Assembly: GCA_014529385.2 (NCBI GenBank)
Contig: CM043967.1
Location: 8,832,501 to 8,896,500, forward strand
From: Adiantum capillus-veneris
Taxonomy: Eukaryota > Streptophyta > Polypodiopsida > Polypodiales > Pteridaceae
Length of the DNA: 64,000 bases
Direction of reading: 5' to 3'
The notes beneath the pieces were generated by a model. It ran no database searches, was not told where the DNA came from, and saw only the letters and a list, made by a program, of their open reading frames with translations. Positions 31,200-40,875 of the stretch are shown piece after piece (position 1 is the first letter of the stretch; the number at the start of each line of letters is the position of its first letter). Position numbers and translations under genes: made by a program.

Positions 31200-32783
31200 T
31201 CAATGAGTAATCTGCATGCATCCGTGCTCATTCATGAATGAATCGTGTTCAACGTGCAATATGGCATGCCTATGAAAAGGGATCATATAGAGACGCTGAC
31301 TAAAATACAGGAAACGATAACGAATGAAACACTTGAACAATGCGTGCTGACTAATCACTCGAAGACATAATACTTCCTGTTGGGATTCTTTGGACCTTGA
31401 CTCTAGAGCCAAGATCGGTTCCTTGTGATCGATCGAATCTGCAATGGGGTTAGCTTCACTAGACAAAGTAGCAACTAAACCATGATCCTTGTGAACAATC
31501 ACATCATTATCCTGCAAATCATCATGCTCGTGAATAATCACATCGTGATCATGCAAATCATCATGCTTATCATCATGCAATTCATTATCATGCAATTCAT
31601 CATACTTGTCATTATCATCCAAATCATGTGTGTCATGCTTTGGAGAAGACGAGACTGAGAGAGTCTCCTTCTCCTGAATCCTATCAATCTTTGCCTGCAC
31701 ATGAGAAATGAGAGATGAAGAATGAACAACTTGCTCCCCACGAATGACAATGGGAGAGTCACTTTTAGCATTGAAAGTGAACGTACTAGCGGCCCAATCA
31801 ATGAGAGGGTTATGCTCATGAAACCATCGAATGCCTAAAAGCATATCATATCCTGAGAGAGGAGAGACTACAAACTTTCTGCGGAAGGACGCTTGTTGAA
31901 TAGTGAACAAAACATCACGGCACTCTTGCGTGATGAGAGAGTCCATACCGCGAGCGAAGCCCGACACCTCGAAAGGAGATGTCTTGCGAACCTCCAAGCG
32001 GGCTCTTTCGACAAGAGAGTCACTAATCACATCATGCATACTACCAGGGTCAAACAATATGACAAAACGCTGACCATTCACATGATCATAATACTTAATG
32101 AGAGACTTATCAATGGGAGGATCATGAGAGACTTGGGTCACACTCGTGTTCTCATTTATTGCATTGACAGAGGAAGGGGGTTCTGTGGGTTCTTTAGTGT
32201 CTTTAGATTCAAGCTTAGGACATGTTCTTTTTATGTGACCCTTAATGTGACAATGAAAACAACGACCTTCCTTAGAATAAGTGCTTTGCTCTTCCGACGT
32301 GATGTATCCTCCTAAAATTCCTTGTTCTACCTTTTCATCTGGAGCGACCTTAGGTTTAGCAATTGTGTTAGCCTTACCCTTACGTTCACTTGGAGAGTTC
32401 TTTTCTGAGAGACTATTGGAAGATTGATTAGAAGAGTTACCGTTCTTACCATTCTTACCGTTCCAAGGGTTCTGCGAAGTCTGAGAGGTACTTGTGGAAG
32501 TCTTGTTTTCCTTAGGCTTTCCCTTGTTGTGCTTCATCTCCTGTGTGAGAGCAATTGCTACCGCCTTGTTGAGATCGATTGGGTCGAGGACTTCGACATC
32601 AAACCTGATATAGTCGTCCAACCCAAAAATGAAAGCCTCTTTGCGCTCATCATCCGATTTGCGTAATTGAGTGCCGAGTTGCAAAAGACGATTAGAGAAA
32701 AACATAACTGGCATACCATTTTGCTTGAGATTGCACCAATTGTCTTTCAACTGTGCTAGGTACTGTGGGGGCATAAACCGCAC
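31200..32783 (-). CDS. Gag C-terminus, zinc knuckle, aspartic protease and linker of E2
   Basis: A 527-residue frame. Residues about 1-75 complete the Ty3/gypsy-type Gag domain (QYLAQLKDNW...SNRLLQLGTQLRKSDDE). A Lys/Asn/Ser-rich stretch follows, then a CCHC knuckle CFHCHIKGHIKRTC near residue 175. The retropepsin-like domain has VILFDPGSMHDVISDSLVE (D-P-G in place of D-S/T-G) and ends GYDMLLGIRWFHEHNPLIDW, the flap-distal motif of gypsy proteases. A Ser-rich and Asp/His-rich linker with EPILALESRSKE follows, then the start of the conserved 3' region (ALFKCFIRYRFLYFSQRLY). A stop separates it from upstream Gag at 32784. Confidence 0.85.
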   Translation of the reverse strand: MRFMPPQYLAQLKDNWCNLKQNGMPVMFFSNRLLQLGTQLRKSDDERKEAFIFGLDDYIRFDVEVLDPIDLNKAVAIALTQEMKHNKGKPKENKTSTSTSQTSQNPWNGKNGKNGNSSNQSSNSLSEKNSPSERKGKANTIAKPKVAPDEKVEQGILGGYITSEEQSTYSKEGRCFHCHIKGHIKRTCPKLESKDTKEPTEPPSSVNAINENTSVTQVSHDPPIDKSLIKYYDHVNGQRFVILFDPGSMHDVISDSLVERARLEVRKTSPFEVSGFARGMDSLITQECRDVLFTIQQASFRRKFVVSPLSGYDMLLGIRWFHEHNPLIDWAASTFTFNAKSDSPIVIRGEQVVHSSSLISHVQAKIDRIQEKETLSVSSSPKHDTHDLDDNDKYDELHDNELHDDKHDDLHDHDVIIHEHDDLQDNDVIVHKDHGLVATLSSEANPIADSIDHKEPILALESRSKESQQEVLCLRVISQHALFKCFIRYRFLYFSQRLYMIPFHRHAILHVEHDSFMNEHGCMQITH

Positions 32784-33463
32784 CTAGAGCTTGTCTTGGA
32801 AGTTGGCCCAATTGAAGGAAAGGGGCGCGCCATCCTCGGCTTCCTGTAGGTGCGCAGCCAACTGTGCCTCTTGCCATGCATGATACCAATTGATGGCATC
32901 ACCGGCAAGGTACATAGTTGCCGTCAAAACCTTGCTATTTCCTGTCTTCTTAGTTGTCGCAAAATAAGCATTAAATTGATGCAACCAAGAATGAATAATC
33001 GTAGCATCCATCTTACCATCATACTTACTGAACTGGATCTTCTCTGTGACTGGGTTGTTAGAGTCCGAATCTCGGCTTGCGTCACTTGAGGAACCACCAA
33101 CATCTTTGGCAGGCTTGGATTTCGAGATGAGAACATGTCGGACCAACTCTTGCATGCGTCGTTCACTTTGTGCCGCACGCTCTGCCTGTCACGCTTCGAC
33201 CGCCAAGCGCGCTTGATCACGCTCACGCTCCAAGGCAATCCGAGTCGCTTCTTGTTGTGCCAGCGCAACGCGATTCGCTTCTTGTTGTTGTGCCATCATG
33301 GCCATCATCGACTTGACCAAAGCCTCCATAGGATTTGGTACAACCCGTGGCGTAGATGGGGAGGAGGGTCAAAAAAACCTCCTTGGTGGTGAGATTCTTC
33401 TTCGCTACTGTCATGCCCATCACCTCCATGCGAAGTATCCATTCCGCTTCGGTTGATGACCAT
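32784..33463 (-). pseudogene. Gag N-terminal half of E2
   Basis: Starts MVINRSGMDTSHGGDGHD at 33463, shifts frame after DPPP near 33370, passes a charged helix (VALAQQEATRIALERERDQA), then joins the 123-residue frame MQELVRHVLISKSK. That frame holds the Ty3/gypsy retrotrans_gag core: QFSKYDGKMDATIIHSWLHQ, FNAYFATTK, LAGDAINWYHAWQEAQ and FNWANFQDKL. A stop at 32784 separates it from the next frame. Gag forms the particle that packages the element RNA. Confidence 0.85.
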
Positions 33464-33709
33464 ACACTGTGATCTTTTGGTTCTTAAGTTTACGAGGAAC
33501 TTGGGTTCTTGAGGGTCTTGAGGTTCTTGGGGGTTGTGAGGTTCTGGGGTTCTTGAGGTTCTTCTTTCTTTGGTTTCCTGTCACTCTTCAAAAACGCGAT
33601 TAAGAATCGACACGCCCAACTGGGCTTGGGTTACGTGCGACCGCAACAAGCAAAAAAATTTATATGGTTCTTGTGGTTCTTTCCTTGAGTGAAACAGAAC
33701 ACTGCCAAA

Positions 33710-33721
33710 GCTGTGATACCA
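33710..33721 (-). other. PBS of E2
   Basis: Minus strand TGGTATCACAGC, one mismatch to the initiator tRNA-Met PBS, one base from the LTR. Confidence 0.85.
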
Positions 33722-33722
33722 A

Positions 33723-34845
33723 TGTAAGGTGCAGCGGAAGTGAATGTTGAACTTCGCTCAAGATGAGTGCTCCGAACTGTGCTCAAGGTTCCTTTTACTT
33801 AGGGAAGGGAGAGCCTTCCGTTCTTTAATGAGAGAGTGCAAATAATCACAAACAAAATGAATACACACTGTGAATGAAGGTGCATGATACTGAGAGATAG
33901 AGAGAGAGAAGAGAATACGACACTAGGAAGTTTTCAAACCCTCCCCAAGGGCCCCACTCTCGATTGCGAGAGCGGTCTATGCTATTGATTGCACAATTCT
34001 GATACAAGATGCTGATGCGAATCTATGTGATGCTATGTCGAGGTCGACAGTGGTATCGACGATGACGAGACTAGGGCTGAAAACTGAATGCTTTGAAATG
34101 CTTTGCGAATCTGCAACTTGTTGACGATGGTGGGGCTGATCTGCTGTTGCAAAACGTTGTCCTTGTTGCTGTTCTTAAAATGCTGGTCTTGCTGTCTTGA
34201 AATGCTGGTCATCATTGGTTATGAAAAATGCTAGCTGTTGTCTATGAAAAATGTTGGCTTCTGTCTTCAAAAACGCTGATTGACCTGCTGAAAAAACACT
34301 GTTTTATCATGCAGAAAAATGCTGGTTTGCTGGTATTTGGAATCGCTGAATTGGCTGATGTCTGCTGGTTCTTCAATGCTGAGAACGCCAGGTCTATGGG
34401 CTACAAACGCTGGCTATGATGCTTGAAAAACGCTGAAGTGGGGGGCCTTCAAAACGTTGGGCTTTGATGGTTCTTGCTTGAGAAGTCGCCTGTTGAGCCT
34501 CTTCTGCCAGATAAGCCTAGCGCTTGGTTTTCTTATATATTACCTTAGGCAAATTGCCCTACCCAGTTCCCAACAAAAGTCACTCAATAAATAAGTGAAA
34601 AATGTCAAAAATAAGTTCTGTGCATTGGAAAATGCTCCTGATGGATTCTGATGGTAATACTGATGATCATGCTGTGTGCAACCAGAGAATATGCATCTAC
34701 TCTAAGTGTCTAGACATGCACGGTCTGCGAACAGACTCACAAAAGTGCTAGATCACTTCGTATTCTAGACTGACTTGACTGAACTGAACCCTAGACATGC
34801 TGTAGCTTGTCCACGGACACACAGGGTTGGATGTGTCATGTGACA
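33723..34845 (-). repeat. 5' LTR of E2
   Basis: Plus-strand ends TGTAAGGTGCAGC (33723) and CATGTGACA (34845); 1123 bp. Confidence 0.88.
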
Positions 34846-34850
34846 TATCG

Positions 34851-35345
34851 TTTGACCCAGGCAGTATGCATGATGTGATTAGTGACTCTCTTGTCGAAGG
34901 AGCCCGCTTGGAGGTTAGCAAGACATCTCCTTTCGAGGTGTCGGGCTTCGCTCCTAGTATGGACTCTCTCATCATGCAAGAGTGCCTTGATGTTTTGTTC
35001 ACTGTTCAACAAGCGTCCTTCCGCAGAAAATTTGTAGTCTCTCCTCTCTTAGGATGCGATATGCTTTTAGGCATTCGATGGTTTCGTGAGCATAACCCTC
35101 TCATTGATTGGGTAGCTAATACGTTCACTTTCAATGCTAAAGTGACTCTCCCATTGTCATTCGTGGGGAGCAAGTTGTTCATTCTTCATCTCTCATTTCT
35201 AATGTGCAGGCGAAGATTGAAAAGAATCAGGAGAAGGAGACTCTCTCAGTCTCGTCTTCTCCAAAGCAAGACACACATGAGTTGCATGGTAATGATAAGC
35301 ATGATGATTTGCATGATCAAGATGTGATTGTTCACGAGCATGATG
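34851..35345 (+). pseudogene. Protease and linker of E1
   Basis: Resumes at FDPGSMHDVISDSLVEGARL just past the E2 insertion, continues through QQASFRRKFVVSPLLGCDML and RWFREHNPLIDW, then shifts frame into the linker (EKETLSVSSSPK, then Asp/His repeats). Active site D-P-G-S as in E2. Confidence 0.83.
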
Positions 35346-35501
35346 ATTACAATATGACGTGATTGTTCACAAGGATGATGGTTTAGTTGATACTTTGTCT
35401 AGTGAAGCTAACCTCATTGCAGATTTGAAAGATCACGAAGAACCGATCTTGGCTCTCGAGTCGAGGTCCAAAGCCCCCCACAGGAAGTATTCTGTGTTCG
35501 A

Positions 35502-36238
35502 ATGATTATTCAGTACGCATTGTTCGAGTGTTTCGTTCGTGATGGTTTCCTGTATTTTAGTCACTGTCCTTATGTGATCCCTTTTCATAGGCATGCCATG
35601 TTGTATGATGAACACGATTCACTCATGAATGAGCGCGGATATATGCGGATTACTCATGAAAAGATGAAATGTTTGCATTCAAGGAATTCACATTCCATGT
35701 CTCTTCCTTGGCATGACAAAGTCTCCCAAAGAGCACAAGAAGGATTGAGCATCAAGCATCGGCATTCCATTGTGATTTGCGACAGTTGATTGATTTAGAT
35801 CAGAAAGTCAAGATTCGACCCCATTGTTTGCGTGTGTTTGATCAACGGTTTGACACTCCGTCTATATGTTCATCTACATTGCATGCACAGTCTTTAGAGA
35901 AGATTAGAATTTTTCCAGTCACTTTACCTGGAATGGGTATGTTCATGTTTTTGTGTTGGAAGTAGTTTCATGAATTTTCATCCTCGGAGATTCTTGAAGA
36001 AGGTAGACGCATGACTATAGACGAAGTTGAAGCGTGGAAGGAGCTACAAAAGACTTTGTGTCGCTTTCGGCGCGGCCCAAAGAAGTAAGCGTTGTAGACC
36101 TTTATGAAGTTCAAGTATCGCATCACCCACGCATCAGAGTGGGCCAACGAAGAGTCCTTTCCAGAATTCCAGACGCTGTTGGCGATCTCCCTCGACGCCA
36201 TACAGTTCGGTACCAGTACCTCACTTTGACAAGGAGGG
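35502..36238 (+). pseudogene. Conserved 3' region of E1
   Basis: Frames in order read ALFECFVRDGFLYFSHCPYV, SHSMSLPWHDKVSQRAQE, RQLIDLDQKVKIRPHCLR, LPGMGMFMFLCWK, then a stop, then EILEEGRRMT, CRFRRGPKK, a stop, and an AIQFGTSTSL end at the polypurine tract. It matches E4 and E2 along its whole length with a few stops and shifts. Confidence 0.7.
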
Positions 36239-36240
36239 GA

Positions 36241-37451
36241 TGTCACGTGCACATCTAACCCTATGTGTACGTGGACAAGCTACTTCATGACATGGATTCA
36301 GTTCGGTTAGCTTAGGAAGTGTTCTGGCACTTTTGTGAGTCTGTTCACACACCGTGCATGTCGAGCCACTGAAAGTAGATGCATATCCTCTGGTTGCACA
36401 CAACATGACCATCATATTTCAGTCAAAACCCATCAGGAGCATTTTTACAGTGCATAGACCTATTTTCCCTATTTTAGCCAATTTTCACTTATTATTTTTA
36501 AGTGACTTTTGTTGGGAAATTGGGTAGGGCAACTTTGATAAGCAAGTACATAAGAAACCCTAGCGCTAGCACTTTCTGGCAGAAGAGGCAGCAGGGACCT
36601 GACATCCAACAGCGCATCTTCTCAGCAAGACTCCCCCAACAGTTTACCTAGCGTTTTCTGCATGGAGACCCCAGATCAAGCCTAGCATTTTTCATGAAGA
36701 TAGCCTGGCGTTTTGCATTGCAGTTCAGCCCCGGCGGTAGCAGAGTCCAGCATCCAGCATAGCGTTTTTGCATCAAGCATCTGTTCAGCCCAGTGTTTTT
36801 GATTTGCAGATCAGCCTCCGCATTTTGCAGATCTACCACGACAGAATCATCAGTTAGACCAGCGTTTTCAGTTTTCAGCATCAAGACACCGCAGAACAAG
36901 TCCCAAACCTCGCAGATCTCACCTTCCCGCAGCAGATCCTCGCTGCACGGTAAGAGCCAACGAAGTTTGTAGATTCAGCCCAGAAAACGCAGATTTCAGC
37001 ATCTGCGTTTTCAGCGCGTCGTCGTTGCATCGTCGTCATCCCCGTCGTCACCGACATAGAATCAGAGTTCAGCAGATAAAGATTTGCAGATTTCAGCCAT
37101 TAGCGTTTTCAGATTTCAATCTGTCACGTCGTTGTCCTCATCGTCCTCGACATCGCCGGAAAATCCATTGCATTATAGAGATACGTGCAATCAATAGTAG
37201 ACTGCTCTTGCCATAGAGAGTGGGGCCTTTGGAGGAGGGTTTGACAACATTCTGGTTTCGTATTCTTCTCTCTGTATCTCTCAGTCTCAGCACCTTCATT
37301 CACAGTGTTTATCCACTTTGTTTGTGATCATTTGCACTCTCTCACTAAAGGAACGAAAGGCTCTCCCTTTCGTAAGTAAAAGGAACCTTGAGCACAGTTC
37401 GAAGCACTCATCTTGAGCAAAGTTCAACATTCACTTCCGCTGCACCTTACA
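36241..37451 (+). repeat. 3' LTR of E1
   Basis: Starts TGTCACGTGCACATCTAACC after AAGGAGGGGA and ends CTGCACCTTACA. It lacks the PLE-derived array found in its partner. Confidence 0.9.
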
Positions 37452-37760
37452 CCTTGAATGCAAACTCTTGAGCTTTTCTAGAGTGATCTTCATGCATCGG
37501 TGCTCATCCATGAGTAAATCATGTGCATCATGCAATATGGCATTCCTTTGAAAAGGTAACACATAAAGATGGTGACGAAAATACAAGAGACCGTCACAAA
37601 TGAGAGACTCGAACAATGCATACTGACTAATCATGCGAAGAAAAAATACTTCTTGAATAGGTTCTTTGGACCTCGACTCGAGAGCCAGAATCGGTCCTGC
37701 ATGACTGATCGTATGTGCAATTGGGTTAGCTTCACGAGAAACACAATCAATCAAACCACC
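37452..37760 (-). pseudogene. Conserved 3' region of E3, N-terminal part
   Basis: Reads GPILALESRSKEPIQEVFFL, then QYALFESLICDGLLYFRHHL, then ITLEKLKSLHSR, broken by E1 at the CCTTG target. The rest is at 26325-25764. Confidence 0.75.
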
Positions 37761-38097
37761 AAATTGCTCATAAGACTGGAACCATCGAGTGTGACGGTCA
37801 CTCCAAGGTGTACTTGGGACAGACTAGAGCAACTTGAAGGCATGTGGATCCTCACGAACAATCAAATCTCTATCGTACAAAAAATGTGTGTCGTGCTTTG
37901 GAGAAGGAATGGCCGTAAGAGACTCCTTTTCATGCAATGGCTGATTCTTTTCTAGACTGTGGGACTATGTACTGAGAGAAACTATGAGACCACGTGTTTT
38001 ATCCTCTTTCAAAACATGAGAGTGAGAGATTAATGACATAGATGGAATGTTCATGTCACAGCGAAGTTCACAGTGAAGGACCAGGAGACGTGCTCCT

Positions 38098-38640
38098 TCA
38101 ACTGTGTGAGAGAGTGTGTTTTCTTCCAACTAACTTGTGGATTAACCACTTGATGCCAAAAATCAAATCACATCCTGTGATAAGAGAAACCACAAACTTA
38201 CGATGAAAACCGACATTTTGAACCAACACTGTCACATCAGAACACTCACGCGTGAAAGAAGAGTGCATGCTAGGAGAAAATCCAGAGATCACAATGGGAT
38301 CTATTGTAAGAGATTCTAAAAGTGCACTCTTCACGAGAGAATCACTAATCACATCATGCATACTACCTGAATCAAACAAGATCACAATGCGTTGACTATT
38401 CACATGACCATAGTAGTGCATGAGAGACTCATCTATATGATTGTTAGAAACTTGGGACACATTAGCGTTCTCACTGATTGCATTAACAAATGATTTGGAT
38501 TCTGTGGGTTCTCTGGGTGCTTTCTTAGGACAAACTTTTTTAATGTGAGTGTTAGTATTACATTCAAAACATCTTCCTTCTCTTGCATATTCGGCTCGTT
38601 CTTCAAGAGGTAACCTACCTCCTAAGATTCCTTGAGTAGA
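38098..38640 (-). pseudogene. Zinc knuckle and protease of E3
   Basis: The minus strand from 38640 gives an RCFECNTNTHIKKVC knuckle. The protease frame (38460-38098) follows with VILFDSGSMHDVISDSLVKS and a degenerate GCDLIFGIKW end. Unlike E1 and E2 it keeps D-S-G. Beyond 38640 the homology to Gag stops and LINE sequence begins. Confidence 0.78.
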
Positions 38641-39452
38641 TTTTCCGTGCTGCTAGGAGATCTCTTGGTAGCGCCTTTGCCACGAGTCGCTTTGCGAGAG
38701 AGGGACAACCTTTCTTGCGACCCCCTTTACAGGTATAGACGTCTCCCTTTGCAGCAGTCCCTCGAGGCTGACGAGCTTTGACATTCGGCGCCGATGGGAC
38801 TTCTTTGCCTACGACTTTACACGCTTTCTTGGCGACTCCTCTTCAGACCTTGGGGTAGCCTGCTTCAGGGTTCATGTTCTGTTCCTTGCAGCCAAGGGGT
38901 TAGAGGCCTTGGACTCAACAGATGGCTTCTCTTTTCCCCTTTGCGGCAAAGACCAGACTGAGTGGACCCTCGACTGAGTGTTAAGGTGGCTGCATACACA
39001 GACCCTAGAGTTCTCTCATCACATGGGAGACCTAGGAGTTACAGACATGCTTTTTACTCTTTGGCCATTGGCCAAGTTTGCGGCGACTCCTCCAGATGCA
39101 GCAGGATGTAGACACATTATGGTTCACTTCTTTGCTGATACTCAGTGCTCGCCATGCTATGTATACATTCATGAGGACTCCTGGACAGAGAAGGTTGCTT
39201 TACATACGTCTCGTGCTACTTGGGCTTGGGCCAGACACTTCTTTCTCCAGGAGTCTTTGGCTCGCCTGGTTGCAGCGAGAGAGGAGCAGTAGCATCTCAG
39301 ACAGGGCGTTGCTTCCTTGCAGAGGATGCAGGATCAACATCCAGACAGCCCTTGGTTGGGAGCAGTTATAGCAGGCTCTCTAGGAGCTTGTTAGCACAGA
39401 GGAGCGGCGCCATGAGTTTGCTTTCCATTGACAGGCATCTCAGTGGACACAA

Positions 39453-40376
39453 GTGGGTGACAGAGTGACTGGTGCTTTCTTCGAGGCAGTGGGACCCCGC
39501 CATACACATGCCAAGGTCAGCCAGTTGAGGAGGCTTGACGGGTCAGTTGCTTCTGAGCCAGAGGACATGCGTGCAGTTGCTACTGACTTTTACCGTGAGT
39601 TACTGTCTGCAGAGCCTCAGTCAGAGCGTCAGGATGCATGCAGGGAGCAGGTGTGGGCACTGACGCCTTGCCTTGTGACCGAGGAGATGCGTCAGAGGCT
39701 TGAGCTGCCACTTCAGCTTGAGGAGTTTCACACAGCTCTTAGTGCACTCGCCCGTGGTGGCTGTAGAGGTGAGGATGGATTGACTCCCAGTTTTTTCTTG
39801 GAGTACTGGGACTTGCTTGGCCCAGATCTTTGTAGTGCTTCTCAGTACATCTTGCACACAGGAGAGATGCCTGACAGCATGAGTGAGGGTCTCATCTACC
39901 TCATTCTCAAGGAGGGTGGCTCCTTGGATGAGATTCAACAGTGGCGCCCCATCACCATCCTCAACTCAACCTACAAAATTCTTGCCAAGGCTCTGAGTTT
40001 GAGGATCCAGCCACTCCTAGAGAGCCTTATACATGGGACTCAAATAGGTTTTGTCAAGGAATGCAGTATCCTTGACAACATCTTTATTTTTTGGGAGGCT
40101 TCTACCCTTGCGCGGCTCCCTGGTGAGGATCTGGTGATTCTTCTTCTCGATTTTGAGAAGGCTTACGACAGAGTTGACTGGACTTTCTGGAGGGCACTCT
40201 ACGCAGGATGGGCTTCTCAGATGCTTGGATCAGAGGGGTGTCAGCTTTGTACAGACGGGCACACAGTCAGGTACTTTTGTCAGGAGGTAGAGGTGATCGT
40301 TTCATGCTCACACGTTCGGTCAGATAGGGCTGCCCTCTTGCCCCTTTCCTCTTTCTATTCTATGCTGAGGCGATGA
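39453..40376 (+). pseudogene. LINE reverse transcriptase, N-terminal part
   Basis: A 307-residue frame with fingers and palm motifs: RGGCRGEDGLTPSFFLEYWD (compare PG.DG....F), LIYLILKEGG, WRPITILNSTYKILAKALSL (compare RPISLLNV.YKI..K.L), GFVKECSILDNI and LLLDFEKAYDRVDW (motif A, D-F-x-K-A-Y-D). It shifts frame near 40215, after which SVRQGCPLAPFLFLFYAEAM is readable in another frame near 40320-40385. The enzyme would copy LINE RNA at a nicked target. It is disabled by at least two shifts. Confidence 0.9.
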
Positions 40377-40789
40377 GCAGGTTTTTGGTGTCGCAGCAGG
40401 TTGGTCTATGGAGCTTAGCACTTCCTATTCGGGGAGACGAGCTATTGGACGCTGAGTTTGCTGACGACTTAGCCTTGTACTTGGATGGTCAGGAGGCTAA
40501 CCTTCACAGTTGTGAGCAGGCTCTTGAGACCTTTTGTTGTGCATCTGGCGCACTGATCAACTGGAGAAAGACAGCGGCTTTCTCGGTTGGTAGTGCTTCT
40601 GTGCCCGATTGGATGCCAGGGGAGGGTTTCAGGTGGATTCCCCCAGGGACAACAGTTCAGTACCTGGGCTGCCAAGTTGGTTTAGACTTGTCTCCCGAGC
40701 AGCAGATTGCTCCCCTCCTCCTGTCTATCAGGAGGAAGTTGCTACATTGGAGCTCTGCACGACTTTCTTTGGCTGCCAAGTTGGTTTAG
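40373..40789 (+). pseudogene. LINE reverse transcriptase, palm C-part
   Basis: Carries AEFADDLALYLDGQEANLHS (motif C F-A-D-D), ASGALINWRKTAAFSVG (compare SGL..N..KS) and VQYLGCQVG (compare YLG.P). A 104-bp tandem duplication begins at 40668 and shifts the downstream frame. Confidence 0.9.
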
Positions 40790-40875
40790 ACTTGTCTCCC
40801 GAGCAACAGATTGCTCCCCTCCTCCTGTCTATCAGGAGGAAGTTGCTACATTGAAGCTCTGCACGACTTTCTTTG
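40668..40875. repeat. 104-bp tandem duplication in LINE RT
   Basis: The block 'gctgccaagttggtttagac' occurs at 40668 and 40772, with only two or three differences between units. 104 is not a multiple of three, so the frame is broken. Confidence 0.93.

Larger units (their letters stand above)
29507..34845 (-). mobile_element. Gag-type LTR element E2 (most complete copy)
   Basis: LTRs lie at 34845-33723 (5') and 30623-29507 (3'). The insertion-site repeat is TATTA (29502-29506) and TATCG (34846-34850); sister copies read TATTG here, so each side carries one or two changes. Internal order: PBS, Gag N-terminus, Gag core, zinc knuckle, protease, Asp/His linker, conserved 3' region, LTR. No RT, RNase H or integrase is present in about 3.1 kb of internal sequence, so mobilisation would need another element's enzymes. 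Confidence 0.9.
26330..37451 (+). mobile_element. Gag-type LTR element E1, split by E2
   Basis: LTRs lie at 26330-28822 (with a PLE-derived array inside) and 36241-37451, flanked by a perfect TSD CCTTG (26325-26329 and 37452-37456). The internal region is gag (28848-29506), then protease (34851 on), linker, conserved 3' region and the polypurine tract AAGGAGGGGA before the 3' LTR. E2 sits inside the protease-coding part. The Gag N-terminal half is missing: the PBS is followed almost at once by the LAWLKE part of Gag. Confidence 0.9.
24686..38640 (-). mobile_element. Gag-type LTR element E3, split by E1
   Basis: On the minus strand its remaining parts are gag zinc knuckle (38640-38520), protease (38460-38098), linker and conserved 3' region (37760-37452 continuing at 26325-25764), and the 3' LTR (25763-24686). 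E1 interrupts the conserved region, and the CCTTG TSD at both edges confirms this. The Gag 5' part and 5' LTR are absent: beyond 38640 the sequence changes to a LINE. Confidence 0.83.

Noticed and set aside
39621-39938. Minus-strand frame opposite the LINE RT
   Set aside because: Shadow of the RT coding strand, which has clear motifs on the plus strand.
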